A model generated the notes under the pieces. The model saw only the letters and a list, made by a program, of their open reading frames with translations. It was not told where the DNA came from and ran no database searches. The position numbers and the translations under genes are program-made. Source: Nematostella vectensis (lineage: Eukaryota; Cnidaria; Anthozoa; Actiniaria; Edwardsiidae). Taken from it: a DNA stretch of 64,000 bases. Within the stretch, counting starts at the first letter, position 1; every line of letters starts with the position of its first letter. Of this stretch, positions 47,301-60,818 are shown piece after piece. Location of the stretch: the NCBI RefSeq assembly GCF_932526225.1, contig NC_064042.1, forward strand, positions 14,829,040 through 14,893,039, given 5' to 3'.

Positions 47301-50300
47301 ACAGACGAGAGATTTTAAATATGGCAGCCGTCAACATTTGCCTCAAAGTCCTGTCATTGACAGCTATAGATTTATGGATGTCAAAAAGTTCACAAATGTT
47401 AGTGTCCGCTACACAGCGGAAAATTGGCGGAAGAAAACTTGGAGATTGGTTTTTACTGAGATCCCGGAAAGACTGCCAGAAAGACCGATAAAACTGACTG
47501 TTTATTAGCCTTTTTGAGCGAGAACGAAAAACAAAACAAAATCGATTATTTTAGTTTTGAGGAGAGAAGCCATTTAAGTATATAAATGCGCGAGTCTCGA
47601 AGTGCGTGTTTGTCGTAAGTAAAAACTAAAAACAAAACCAGACTCGTCCAAGAACACCAGCGTATCACATAAGGATGTTTGCCCAGAAATCAGCCCTCAG
47701 TCCTCCTCGTCTTTGTAGAGCTATCTGTCTAATCCAAAATTCGATAAAATTAATTAAAATATTTTGTAGGCTCAAAATGACTAAAATTACAGATACCACG
47801 TAAACTTTGAGAAGTAATGGATTGAGGATAGAGCTAATTCAGAGCCTGTGCTTCGGAAGTCAGCTATCTTAGCTAAAGTCGGATTTTCTTGTTCTTCATG
47901 TTCCTGAAACTTCAAATTCGTCTCTCCGTGAGAATTGTGAATCGATGCTACCAAATTTTGCAAATATCGCCACAGTGTCCAATTTGACCCCCCAAATAAA
48001 ACTACACTTTATCAATAGAAAAGCCTAGAAAAAAAATCTCATCCAAATAACCCGCTACCTAAGATCTTGGGACAACGAAGCGGGCATTTTTAGCACTGTT
48101 TCGATAACACAGTTAATTCCTCCCATGGTGCCCCTCGGGTTACGACACACACATCCTCGATAGCCGAAGTGCAACCGTTTTTGAAATAGGTGTATAAAGT
48201 AATTATGGTCACCGCCATATATGACAATGAAGAAATTTTACAACATAAATGCTAAGGAGGACCATAAACTAAACAAGAACCAATAAAAAGGAATGTGAAA
48301 CAATACTGGGTTTAGTGAAAAATATTACATTCTATAGTTAAATGATATAAACGATGCTCAGGATGTATGATAATTAACAAAAAGATCTTATTTTTGCGTG
48401 CGTCTGTCGTCCCCAATAGATTGCACAGATGACGTCACAGCGTGTCATGGACAAAAAAGTACGAGACGAGACGCAGTCGAGTTGCGTGACTGTTGTTCAT
48501 GACACGCTGTGACGTTTTTTCTGCACCCATTTGTTTTAAACAACAATTGAGATGTTTTCTTACTTTACAATTTAGTTTTGGATAGCACTCGCGCATGCTC
48601 ACGCTAAGCGCGCGTGTGTCCTCTAAGACCCCGTCCCCACGTATCCGTTTTCGTTTGAAACGCAACCTTTTTGTTCCGTTTTCAAAAAGATCCGCGTCCA
48701 CAAGAAGCGTTTTCATTTTAATACGACCCCTCCCCACGAAAACGCAGAAACGGTACGAAAACGATAGCAAGTTCTACAACGCATTCGTACTCGCGCGCCA
48801 AGTGGACTGGACCTGAGTTATCACGCCATCGTTTTCAAAAGGTTCCGTTTTCGTCCGTCCCCACGGCATCAAAAGGGTATCGTTTTAAATTGTTCCACTC
48901 AGGAGATCGTTTTCAAATCGTTCCGTTTTCGGTCATCGTTTTCGCGTTTCCGTGTGGACGATACCCGTATCCGTAACAAAAAGGCTGCGTTTTCAAACGA
49001 AAACAGATACGTTTGGACGGGGTCTAATAACACATAAACTCTTGACCAAACAGAGGGCGCGATTTACGAGTGTCGTTGTATAATTAGTGTTTTTAAGTTT
49101 AAACTGTCTCACCTGTATGGACGGATTGTCTCCGTCAGGTCACTCCAGTCTGACTTCTGGAGTGCGTTATCAATAAATGCCTTCAAAACGCCATTCACCA
49201 CACCAATGATCCCCTATAAGAAAACAACATTATCATAAACCATTGAAACAGATAAAGCTATTTCTCTATATAAGAAAATCACATGAAATTTACTGGCATA
49301 ATGGGGACTGTCAGACTCTATTACCCTTTTTCTTGTCAATATTTTTACATAAAGTGTGACACAAAAAATGTTCAAGTCCATTCGAAAACATAGGTCAGAT
49401 AGCGAAATAAAATTGTTTCTACTGCCTCATAGCTGATAGGATGACAAAAATGGCAGCTGATAGACGTTCATGTGTTAAAAATGGAATTAAATATTCCAAA
49501 CTAGACTGTTCAATTACGCTGGAAATGTAATAGCAAATAATTTCTGTTGGAAGCAGGTCGTCTGTTGACCGGATTTTTTTTTATAAACAAACATACTCCT
49601 GGATATTTACCTCATTTTGGTTTTTAAGAGTCTCGCAAGGTTCATTGTTCGTGGACAAGGTTATCTTCAGCTCCTTGAAGATCAAAAAACAAGAATAAAT
49701 AGTGGGGGAGTGGACAAAGCATCCCGTGCCTCCGGTGCAACCAAAACTAATTGAGATGTCAGCAATAACGTGGTATTTTTCAAGGGGCAAATAAAATGTT
49801 AAACAAGATAAAACTTTTTATTTGCTTCATTTACATCCATTTGCTTTGAATCCAGATGTAGCCCAAAGCCACTGCTTTGTTCTTATCCTGAGCAAGTGAG
49901 GAGAGTTTAGCTGGCTTATCGAGACCCTGAGGGATGGTAAACGAGCCTAGAACGAAATGCAGCACCTCGAAAATACATCTTAACTTCACCCGACGTATCA
50001 TTTTCATCCTGATTGGGGGTAGCTTGAAGTAGATTTCAGATTACCTTATGGAGAGTCAGTTCCAGGGCGTCATTGCACATCTCAAATGCATCGGTAGCCT
50101 TCAAGACCCGGCTAACATCGTCTCCAAGACAAGAAAGAAGATATGAGAATCCTTCTTCTCCTTGCTTAAGGGCGTATTTAGTCAGCCAGCTATCAGAACA
50201 CATTGAAATGATACATTTAAAGATCATGTTATCAAGGTAACCATCGTCAAGTTCATAGGTCATAGTTCCCCACACATAAGAACCTGGGCTTAAATTTGGT

Positions 50301-53300
50301 ATCTTAAAGTAAATGTATATGAAATTGTGATAAAATGTTTAGGCTACCTTGTAAAAGGCAGGTTCCTATATGTGGGGAGCTACTGTTACCATACTGGGAC
50401 ATAAGGTAAACTCGTAGGTTTCCCAAGAGGAGCCATGTACTCCAGTACAATATTGGTCAGCTAGGCATGGTCAGATCATTAGATACAGTCTGACCATTAA
50501 AACCTCAATCAGCATGTATGTGTGGAGTGTCAGGTGTCTTCTGAAAAACGATAATTTTAACATTGACATTGACACTGAAGATTACTTTCCATTTGACGGT
50601 TGGAATATGTAGCCTGTAATTGGTCGACCGGACAGAGAACCATCAAGGGAAAGCGCCAGAGGCATACCTCGGAAAAGTTGTGCTGAAGTCGTAAGCCGTC
50701 AACTTATACGCATACACTCCAAGCTTTATGGCGATTCGGTGCAACGCCTGTTCGTAAGCTTGATTATCACGAGAAGTATAACAGAGAAATATCTCTCTAT
50801 CTCTTGATGCCTTCGCGCATCTTGCAATGTAGGAAACCCTACTGGTGTCACACTGGACCATGATGGTACCTTGGCACATACGGTCACGAAAAGCTTTTGC
50901 CAGCAAGAAGGACACTTTAACCTTAATGTCATGAATGGTTCTTTCCTTGAGGCGTCCTCCAGTACTTGATTCACGTGGAGCATTCTCGGTATCGCCATCC
51001 CCAAGGTACCCATAACGGTAAAGGATAGTGTCTAGCATCCTCTGTGCATCAGGTGAGTCGCCAAATCTGAGCATTGTCAATAAAGCCAGCCCTGCCCAGA
51101 GTCGAACATACAACGGAAACAGAACTAGCTCCCAGTGCTTCGTTTCCACGCATGTGGGGGAGGACACTCCAAGACAGCTCAGAGCAGCGTCAAAAACAAG
51201 CTTCTCAGATTCTTGTTCTGGAGGACAGTGGTACATGATAACCCGGATGAGAGAGCTGGGTGGGGAGAGATGCCAGGAAGTGGTATGTTTCAAGAAGAAC
51301 TTTGCAATCTCGGCAACTATCTCCCAATCCACGTCCAATGGACTGGACATCATTTGGACGCTCAACCAGTTATCCGTGTCAAACTGTTCCACCTAGAATC
51401 AAAGCTTAGCATGATTATAAATCATTTTCTTTTTCGTCCGAAGAAGCAGTCATTGGATGAATGAAGACATCTCTGTATTGGCACTACAATACAGTAGAAT
51501 ACAGTAAATACACAGTAGTTCCAGTGTCTGCTTTAGTTTCTGTTAGTAGACATGAGTTCTAGGAAATTACTTACCTCGAGGTACTTGGGTTCCATGGGAA
51601 TTCTCGGTACAAAGAGTCCCATCAGTCCTACTAGATCCCTGATGTGTTGGCCCGTCTGAAGTCGTCTGATGGCATCGTCTTCATGGCCAGGGCTTTCAAG
51701 GAGAAGCTTTTGATGATGGACAAACGCTGACTCAGTCAAGCCTTCATCCACACTTAGGGCGTCATACAGGAATGCAAACGTTGATACGTCTACTAAGGTG
51801 TCCTGTGGGTAAATAAAAGGGCCGTGGCTGTGTCCCTTGTTACCTGTGGGTTCTTTGCCACTTTTGGCCGACTCGGGGTCCCCTTGACCATTGATAACAC
51901 ATACGGTTGTGGGAATCTCGCAGATATTGTTATCATAAATCTGCCCCAGGAAGAAAGAAACCAAAGCAGCAGAGATTGAAAACGCCAAGTTTATTGCTGC
52001 GGTCTTGCAATTGTGAAACTGAAAAGCCTGGATAATGGAGCACCATGTCTGAATGTCGAAATCAATGGAGCCAATCCTTATTGAGTGTGGCCGGAGTATT
52101 TTATGGATAGTAGAAATATCTATTGGCGTTGATGAGCTGGGCCCGTCCCCTTGTAGAATGAACTGGACCAATTTTACTGCTGATACAGTGGCTAGGGGGG
52201 TTTCTCCTTTCGCTAAGCCAGCCAATTCATCTCTAGACAAGTCCACATTCTGTGCCATGTTGAGAGCGACTTCAATTCCTTTCCAAGGTAAGAGCTGTTT
52301 ATCCTCGCAGACCCTGAGGACTGTAAAGTAGTTATGTTGACTAATTATTTCCGGATGCATCGCATAATTCAAGGGACCATTCAAAGACTAAGAATTGAGA
52401 GACAAACCCTGTGACAAAATTGTGCCGGTTTTCTCCAGCTAAGAAGGCAGTCAAGAACCACCGGACAAGAATTTCCTATATATATAAGCTGGTTAAATTT
52501 AATCATAAATGAGACATGTACACTCAACACCGATATCTTTGTGCTGTACAAGTTTGTGTTGGTGGCAAGATGATTGTAAAGCCTTACCATCCCCATTCAA
52601 TTTCTCAAGCTTTTTCATCAAGGAATGCTTTTGCCTTTTCAACAACTTGGGGTTAAGGACGGCAAGTTGCCAAAGCCTGGCCAACTCATCACTCAGGGTT
52701 CCACAACTAGGCAGGATATGGAAAAACTGGGCATTAGAGCTTAATTGTTGGCACTTCACCTATGCAGCAACCGTTTTGATAAACAAGCGGATGGAATCGA
52801 GGTTGGTACCTAAATAGAGGTCTCTAAAAACAGCATTTAGTGAAAGGCAAACATTTTTAACATGTACTGTACAGTGGCTGCTCAATGGAGATACACAAAC
52901 AATGAACTAACACACAAATAAATCAAATAAAGGAAAACAATTGGTTATTGCCTCTCAAATAATGGTATTTTGGGCCAAGTTTATAAAAATATTGCTGGGA
53001 TGGAATTTTAAAATCTAGCTTATAAATGATTATCTCACTTAATATCATTTATTTCCAAAACAAGCAGTCAAATTTAAAATTTCTAGAAATGGCCTGATAG
53101 TCACACTCCTTTTCTATTACCTGAAAACTCTGGGGGTGAAGCCCATGGATAGTTTGCCTGTTGGTTGGTCCAGTGTGGAATTAGATGATTTGCCCTGTAC
53201 GACTGTTTCTAGACGACGAATGAGGCTCTCTGTCAGAATTGACAGTGCATCAGTGTTAGAATCATTTGAGAGTAGCTCATACATCTCTGTCACTATTTCA

Positions 53301-56300
53301 ACCTTTGGGTATTCCATCCATACATGGAACGGTTTGTCCATTTCTGCACCCATCATTTCTGGAAATAGATATTATTTTTTAATAAAGGAAGAGAAAACAC
53401 CTTAATAATACCTATCTAGATCCCTATTGTCTTTAAAAAGACAAAAGCAACATATTTCTTTATGTACCCATGTAAAATGTACGTTTTTCTTTTCAAATGA
53501 ACTTCAAAATCCATACCATGTTTTATACACAATACCATGTCTTATACACAGTACCATGTCCTATACACAATACCATGTCCTATACACAATACCATGTCCT
53601 ATACACAGTACCATGTCTTATACACAATACCATGTCTTATACACAATACCATGTCTTATACACAATACCATGTCTTATACACAATACCATGTCCTATACA
53701 GAATACCATGTCTTATACACAATACCATGTCTTATACACAATACCATGTCTTATACACAATACCATGTCCTATACAGAATACCATGTCTTATACACAGTA
53801 CCATGTCCTATACACAATATCATGTCTTATACACAATACCATGTCTTATACACAATACCATGTCTTATACACAATACCATGTCTTATACACAATACCATG
53901 TCTTATACACAATACCATGTCTTATACACAATACCATGTCCTATACACAATACCATGTCCTATACACAGTACCATGTCCTATACACAATACCATGTCTTA
54001 TACACAATACCATGTCTAATACACAGTACCACGTCTTATACACAGTACCACGCCTTATACACAATACCATGTCCGATACACAATACCATGTCTTATACAC
54101 AATACCATGTCCTATACACAACACCATGTCTTATAGAGTGAAACTTATTTATCCTAATCTGTATAAAATAAAAGACAAACTATTGCATCAATTCTAATTT
54201 AACATGGTTTGAAGTAATTTGCATTTTATATTTCAGTTTATTTTTAGCTCTTGTAACACACAGGTCCAGGAAGGGGTTAAGACAGAATTTAAGACATGCG
54301 ACAGGTTTGGCCCCGATGGGAGAAAACTTTTATTGTATTAATTGTATAGATGTGGCAACCGTTTGATAAAAACCATATGAGTCCCTTTCCTCTTGCACGG
54401 GGAATAAGCATTTAATGTATTCAAATCCATTTCTGATAGTTTCATGGTCATTCCTACCCAGTATGACTGGTTGGCTGATCCTGTTATTCAAAGGAATACT
54501 TGGTATTTTTGAGGGAAAGCCCAACTCCTTAGGGAAGTTATGTCTGAAGGCATCAGAGCACCGGCCACGGAAGTTTACTCTACACAAAAACCAGCAGCTA
54601 TCTTCGTCAAGACCTGAAAGCAAAATTATATAATCTCAGTTTAAACCTACATTTACCATCAGCTATTTTTCTAAAGCCCTGGTCAAACATATCTTGTTGA
54701 TGTTTTCATACACTATATCAGAAAATGAATATCAAAATAACCATCTAAATACAAAATTTATACTTACATTCCCAAATTCAATAGAAAATATTGCAATTCC
54801 TAAATCATCTGCTGGAAATGAATGCTTTTTCACACTATTTACTAACAACTATGATCTGGAGGGGGGGAAGACTCTCCAGAAAGGTAGATGGGGGTGATTG
54901 TCCTATCTTTTAGGGTATGAAATTTTGACAAACTGCTATCCCTTGGGGGTGTTGAAGGATTTTTCCAATTCTGCTAGCTCTTATAAAATTCGACCGAGTG
55001 CTTTTCCCATTGGGGTGTTGGGTTAAAAACCCCACCAACCACAACCAATTTACTACTCTAAGAGGCAAGAATTTCTGTTGACCACACCCAAAGTAATATC
55101 CCTTAGGGTTAAAATCAATTTTGACGACTATCATCCCTGTCTGTTTTTATCAGATTCTCCTCCCCCTCATTTCAGGCTTTCATCTTAAACTGATCTTCAG
55201 CAAGACAATGTGCTCGCATAAGCACCCCAAGGCCATCAAATGCACCAAGAGGTAATAATGATGATGCCGCCAACGATGACAATGCTGCTGCCACTGACGA
55301 CAACAATGACGGTGATGATGATGGTGGTGGTGGTGATAATGACAATATAGTATTTGGATACACTGCAGTAAGCTACCACCCTTGGGTATCAGCCAGGCAG
55401 CTAATATAAGTTAGCAACTTTTAATGTAGGTTCACAAAAATGAGATGAGTCTGAAAATACTTTATCAATGCCAAGTAAATTTACCACATTAACAGGGGCG
55501 GATCTAGCTTTTCGCTTAGGGGGGGGGGGGGTTGCTCAGTGACAAAGAGGGGAGGGGGCAATTTTTTCGTTACATATGGCTTTCTGGCAGCCCAAAGGGG
55601 GGGTTTAAACCCCTAAACCCTCTCCCTAGATCTGCTACTGATTAAGCATAAGAACAGTGCTTATTACATTTATTAGTGCAGTACAAATAAGACCTCTATT
55701 ACCTGGCCCTGAGGTGGCATCTGGTACTCCCTCCATGACATTGATGTCTGCCTGGCCATGCTGCCCATTCTTGTTTAAAAGCTGCTCAAGCAAGTTCTGT
55801 GCAGTGTCCACGACGTCAGTGTTGGTGTGATGGTTCAACAGTGAATTTGTGAGCTTCAAAAGCTGTTCTCTGTCTAACTGGTGGAGTGAGTCTGATATTG
55901 GCAATGCACTGATGGTAGCTTTTTCAGGGTGGCATATCCGCTCTAGAGCAACCTTGGTAACATGGCTGCACCAGGATGTCTGAGACTTACACGAACAATG
56001 CACTGAAGTGATCTTGCCACGATCGAAGAAAATGGTTACATAGTACTTCTCCACATTCTTTGAGACAGTAGCACTTAGTCGAAAACCTGACCAAGAGATA
56101 GCAATCAAAACAGATTTAGTGCCCCATGAGTATGATGATACGATATTTGTGTGTTGATGCCTATGCCCCAATGGACCACTTGTACACAGTGATAAGAGAT
56201 ACCACAAAGCAGTTGGCTTATGCTGGTCTTGTTTTGCAGAGGGCTTAAAGTGCATTAGCAAGAAGGAGAGTAGATGTGATCATTATTATTTTACTCAATA

Positions 56301-56932
56301 CTAAAGCTCCTTAAAACTCCCTAAACAATTTCCATGCCCCCCTCACCCCCCTGTTCCTATAATTATTAAGAATGTTAGATTGTTTTTTTAACTATTGAGA
56401 CAGTTCACCCTATAGCAATACTTCCATAACCTTTTCTCACAAGTGAGGGACCAGTGGGGAAGAATGTTATCTTGGCTTTCTTACCTATTTGGCTCATGTT
56501 GGCAACTGATAAGTTTCTCATGGAATAGCTTGGTTCATGGTTGTTATTATTCAAGCTGGCAAATTTCATGACCTTTTCCACATCTACAGGAAAGGAACTG
56601 GATATCACTTTCAACTGGAGCTCATCAGGGATTGGTGGAAACCGGTCTTGTAGATAACCAAACGGGAAGTTTGAAGACAGAAATTTACAGCAACAATCTA
56701 CAAGCGATGGAACATTGTACACTTTGTCTGTTTCTGCTGGAGGTGATGTGGACTGTTCACCGTCAAGTTCGCCATCCGAGCAGCTATCTGTATCTCTGTA
56801 TTCATCACAAAGCAAGTCACCGTCATCTGAATAGTCGTAATATAAATCAAAATCTTCGAAATCTTGATAATAGAAAAATTGTTCTGGAAGATCGAACAAT
56901 CCTAATTGAGCATACTGCATGGAACGGAGCAT
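44312..56932 (-). CDS. SWIM zinc-finger protein gene (ZSWIM-like), approximate model
   Basis: The first exon, 56932-56485, starts MLRSMQYAQ and is acidic. It then shows SLVDCCCKFL, which fits the BC-box consensus SLxxxCxxxL for elongin B/C binding, and RFPPIPDELQLKVISSSFP. Exon 2 (56086-55703, phase matched) has the SWIM motif CSCKSQTSWCSH (C-x-C-x6-C-x-H). Further likely exons are 54613 to about 54374, 53358-53121, about 52740-52588, about 52387-51575, about 51392-50665, 50275-50040, 49790-49600, 45860-45599, 45345-45230 and about 44640-44312 (stop). Several junctions between 52.9 and 51.5 kb could not be brought into phase, and exons right of 49.6 kb may belong to another gene. ZSWIM proteins act as substrate receptors of cullin ubiquitin ligases; that role is inherited from the family. 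Confidence 0.65.
48431..48515. repeat. Hairpin with TGACGTCA at its foot
   Basis: ACGTCACAGCGTGTCATG and CATGACACGCTGTGACGT are inverted repeats separated by about 50 bases. The left foot contains a perfect CRE-like TGACGTCA. Confidence 0.7.
48626..49025. mobile_element. 400-bp MITE with AGACCCCGTC ends
   Basis: Inverted ends AGACCCCGTC and GACGGGGTCT extend inward for about 50 bp (CGTATC, GTTTTCGTTTGAAA). The interior is full of CGTTTTC repeats. Non-autonomous. Confidence 0.8.
53513..54135. repeat. 19-bp minisatellite
   Basis: About 32 copies of ATACCATGTCTTATACACA. The unit length is not a multiple of three, yet all three plus frames are open because the unit has no stop in any frame. It lies between ZSWIM-like exons; not a gene. 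Confidence 0.96.
55493..55640. mobile_element. Short MITE with CAGGGGCGGATCTAG ends
   Basis: Ends CAGGGGCGGATCTAG and CTAGATCTGCTACTG, imperfect inverted repeats, with a G-tract inside. The CAG...CTG termini are typical of hAT-derived MITEs. Confidence 0.7.
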
Positions 56933-58391
56933 TTTCTCTGAGTGTTTTTTTTTTTTTTGGCTCTAACCAAGAGCTAAGTTTAAACTTGGGGCAATGCTTA
57001 CTCTTCTTGTGAACTTCTATCTGGATACAACTCGTGTTTTTCTCTTCTACGTCTTATTTTTCAGTCTACATTTTCCTTGTAAATGCAGAACACATCTTAT
57101 GACATCCAAACCGCATCATCGACGAAGAATGAACTGATGAAGTTGAAGTATAAAAGCAAGAATGAAATAAAATTTCCTCATTCCAGGACGTGAACGACAG
57201 GGGGCACTGGGCACTGGTAATAGACATCCTTGGGGCTTCGGATGCCTGTACTTTTTCCACAGGTAGTCCAGACAAGCTAAGGTAGTCCAGTAGTCTGGTA
57301 GTCGGTACAGAAGTTTCTTTCAGTATCTATTTACTTGTTCTAGTTGTGTTCTATAGGTCTAAAGTAGCGCTAACTATGCGCAACCTGTTGGGCATTATAG
57401 TGAGCGTTGTATTTCAGGGGAGTAGCCACGGGGGGTGCCCCCCCTTGTAGTACCAAAAAATACAGTAAATGAATGATAAATTAACTAAACTCCAGGAGAA
57501 AATGCCTTGAAAGGGCCTTTTGGGCCCAACCGTTAAAAATCCTGGCTACGCCGCTGTATTTCCAGAATTTTTTTTTAGTTTTCATTCTTTCGGAAACACA
57601 TAATTTTGAGAAGAATACACACACAACGGAACTAACGAAATTACTACTTACTACAGAAAGATAAACATTATTTAAAAACTTTCGATTAGTAGTTGCTTCA
57701 GAGAATTGACATTTATCGCTATGGTGACAAGAGCAGGGTTTCGGGTACGCACATCAGAAAAAGCGCGCGCTTTTTCTGAAGCAATTGTTTTGGGTTCATT
57801 TTGCTTTTGCTTTTTTGCCTTAACAAATCACACATGACGTCAAAGTCTGTTTTACTACTTTCTTACGAAGAGGGAGGTCTTCCTGGAAAAATCAAACCGA
57901 GACTTTGGCGTATTGACTGTAGTTACCTTTGCAGCCGTCCGCTATTGTCAGTGGCGAAAGTGCTCCAATGAATCCCCCACGAACGGCATAAACAAAGCTG
58001 ATTTAGGCACAAAGATATATGTTTTTACATCATGTTTTTTCCACATTATATACATAGACTCTTGACTGCGCTATCCGCAGTTAATGGGTTTAAATACAAA
58101 AGCAATTAAAATTAAGCGTGAATATTATACAAATCCAGCTTTGTAAAGCTGTGGCATTCTTTATGTATGTTCCTATTTGCAAGGCTTTCAGACACCAGGA
58201 TTCTGTCATTTAATACATTATACATTAATTCTCAATCCCAGTGCAGCTATACTTAAATAGGAGTCTAAAAAAAGTTAGATGTGGAAGCTAGTTTGCTAAA
58301 ATGGCTTATATTTTTTTGAATATTTATATGCTTATTAAATTTAATGTTTTATAAGCAAGATAAGTCACTAGACCCAATCCTCGCGCTCCAC
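56933..58391. other. Intergenic DNA between the ZSWIM-like gene and the first GPCR
   Basis: No supportable gene; contains the short MITE at 57415-57556. A minus open frame at 57066-57275 has no domain. Confidence 0.55.
57415..57556. mobile_element. Short MITE with CAGGGGAGTAGCCA ends
   Basis: Ends CAGGGGAGTAGCCACGG and CCTGGCTACGCCGCTG, flanked on both sides by TATTT. hAT-like CAG...CTG termini. Confidence 0.7.
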
Positions 58392-59486
58392 TCAATTTCC
58401 GTAAGGCCCGACGATAGTGCGCTTATTAGGTCTGCACATGCGTAGTAATCTGAGCATCTCCTTTCGAAACTTACGGTTCATGATGCCGTAGACTAGAGGG
58501 TTTACCGCACCACTAAGGCTACCCAAATAAGTATACAACACGTGAGCAGCACGTGGCAACGAGCCAATCAGAGTGTCAATAATTTCAATAATAATGACAG
58601 GAAGCCAACAAATTGCACAGCCGAGGACTAGTACCAGGAGCACACGGTTGAGACGGATCTCCTCAGGATTTCTACATAGCTGGGCTAGTGCACATGCGTT
58701 TGTGTTAGAGCCCACTGACCCCTCTGTTATGGAAGACGCATGCTCATTTGTTGTGACATTTCTGGTATTGTCTAAAGTACTTGTGATGTGTATCCGGTTA
58801 AGGTTTCTGATTAAATTTTTCTGTTGCACCTTTACGACGCGAAACACGCGCGCGTAACAAAACGATATTACTATTATGGGAATAATAACGTAAACAACCG
58901 TCATGATAAGGGTAAAAGACCGATTTTCAGAGCTGTACCTGTCATAAATATGCATGAAACACACAGCTTTTCCAGGTTGAAACACGTACTCGCACCAGCC
59001 GGGAAAATAGGGGAAAGATGAAGAAAATACAGCGCAAAACAGCGACGCACCAATCAAGAAAGCAGTTAACTTCCACGAGAACCTTCGTCTGTACACTTCT
59101 GATCTGATGACTCGAAAATAACGGTTGACAGAAATAAGCGTCATGAGATGCAGTGAATTCCAGGCAAAGGCTATGCAAAGCACGGCTTGGACTTGACATG
59201 CTGTCTTCCCTAAATTCCATTCACCAGTGACGAGTGACGCGTCGATAAGCGGGTTCACCAAGCATGCATAAAGCAAGTCTGACATTGCCAGAGCCCCTAT
59301 GTATCCATAGGTTATTGTATGGAGCCTCTCGTCTTTGTAGATCACCCAACATGTAAAGAAATTCCCAACTAAAGCTGAGATGTTGATGAGGATGATTAGA
59401 GTACTTTCAAAGACTATCGTCGTAAGACCCCGAGATCTCAACTCAATGTAAAGGTTTGGCCATAACTCAGCTTCAGTCGAGTTCAT
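58392..59486 (-). CDS. Rhodopsin-class GPCR, single exon (364 aa)
   Basis: The frame extends upstream to a TTG, so I take the first ATG, at 59486, which gives MNST with an N-glycosylation site. Seven membrane segments are visible. TM1 has ALVGN, TM2 LAMSDLL, TM3 ends SVNRYFRV (NRY in place of DRY), TM6 has CWLPV and TM7 NPLVYG (NPxxY). A Cys near the TM3 start (TACQVQ) and one in the second outer loop (AVCF) should form the usual disulphide. It resembles the large cnidarian family of melatonin/amine-like orphan receptors; the ligand cannot be told. A related receptor lies 1.3 kb upstream on the same strand. Confidence 0.9.
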   Translation of the reverse strand: MNSTEAELWPNLYIELRSRGLTTIVFESTLIILINISALVGNFFTCWVIYKDERLHTITYGYIGALAMSDLLYACLVNPLIDASLVTGEWNLGKTACQVQAVLCIAFAWNSLHLMTLISVNRYFRVIRSEVYRRRFSWKLTAFLIGASLFCAVFSSSFPYFPGWCEYVFQPGKAVCFMHIYDRYSSENRSFTLIMTVVYVIIPIIVISFCYARVFRVVKVQQKNLIRNLNRIHITSTLDNTRNVTTNEHASSITEGSVGSNTNACALAQLCRNPEEIRLNRVLLVLVLGCAICWLPVIIIEIIDTLIGSLPRAAHVLYTYLGSLSGAVNPLVYGIMNRKFRKEMLRLLRMCRPNKRTIVGPYGN

Positions 59487-60818
59487 GTTTTCTTTCTTCG
59501 CACGGATTGATTGCCTTGAGATATGACTTACCAATTAATCACTTGGTGATAAAATTGAAACAGTATGACTTGCTTTATAGAATTGCAGATCTATCTTGTC
59601 TTCGGTGTGCAGGTCTTGACTAGCCCGGCTTAGAATAGTTGTCCGCTTAAATCAATACCTCGTTTTTTTAACAGAGCTAGGCTACTAGTTTGTTTACCCC
59701 TGGCAGGTGTTTCTTTAAAGAGAAATTTCCGCGACACCTTTTTTAATTTTCACTTTACATTGATTTTAACCTGACGCGTGCTGTCATCCCATCTATTGCA
59801 ACGATGTATTGTTTGAACAGCGAGAAATTAAAATTTTTCTTACGAAGTAATTCTTCAATTGGGATCCATTTGATAGATGGTTACAAAAAATTAATAATCT
59901 TGTCTGCTTCAAAAAGTGAAGCACAAACAAAGCTAAATTAAGGTTTTCGTGCAAGTAAATAATCTCTCAAATTAAACAGACCTCACTGGCCTTTTAGGAT
60001 ATTAAAATGGAGTTTCTGTTACTATTTCCTCAGAGTTCTGTCACAATGTGCAAATACAATAGGTAACTTATATTCAAAAAGAGCCGTCCAAAAACTCATC
60101 TTGTTTTTGATTGGTGATCTTGTCTTCAATTATCCAGAATTTCCCAAATACTTAGGTTATTACTTTATTTTATTCCAATATCCCTCGAATCACAGGCCAG
60201 CATCATCGTTATAACTGAGGCACATTATTTTGTAACTGAGAGTACTCGGCGATAGGCGGGGAGATCAGAATAGGAACATAGAGGATTTGAGAATGCGTTT
60301 CTTGTATTGGTTATGATTCAAACATAAAACACAATAGTGCAGAGAAATGGTGCAGAATTAATAGTAGGGTTAGGAAATTTTTGCACAACGATTAATTCTA
60401 GATAGGATGCCACGCCCCAAAACAAGTACTTCCAGTTTTATAGGGGGGATTGATTATCACAAAAATGAAGGAAACATACACTTAATGGTAATGTACAGGC
60501 CAAAACATTTTCAGGTAGATAAAGGCTGATATATTTCATATTACCGTTACAAGGGCAACACCCTCACAATGATACTTCCAGTGTTATAGAGATGCAACTA
60601 CTACGATAAAAATAAATATAAAACACACTCAATATGCTAGTTAATGATTTTACTCTTGTATATGGATTAACATTTCGGTTTTTTTTTATCATATGAAAAC
60701 TCTTTACCTACTGCACGAACGCACTGCACCCCCACCCCCACCCCCCGGGTACGGGCCTTGAAATCTATTAGACAAAACGTATCTTCATGGGCGTCATCAA
60801 TTCCATTGTTATCCACCG
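59487..60818. other. Spacer between the two GPCR genes
   Basis: AT-rich, no gene seen. Confidence 0.6.

Larger units (their letters stand above)
45870..49100. other. Long intron or gap inside the ZSWIM-like region
   Basis: No convincing exon. Holds a GC-rich short element near 45940-46090, AT-rich tracts near 46260-46320, a small hairpin at 48431-48515 and a MITE at 48626-49025. Confidence 0.5.

Noticed and set aside
59487..59534. Upstream extension of the first GPCR
   Set aside because: The frame begins with TTG; the first ATG is 59486 and gives a normal N-terminus.
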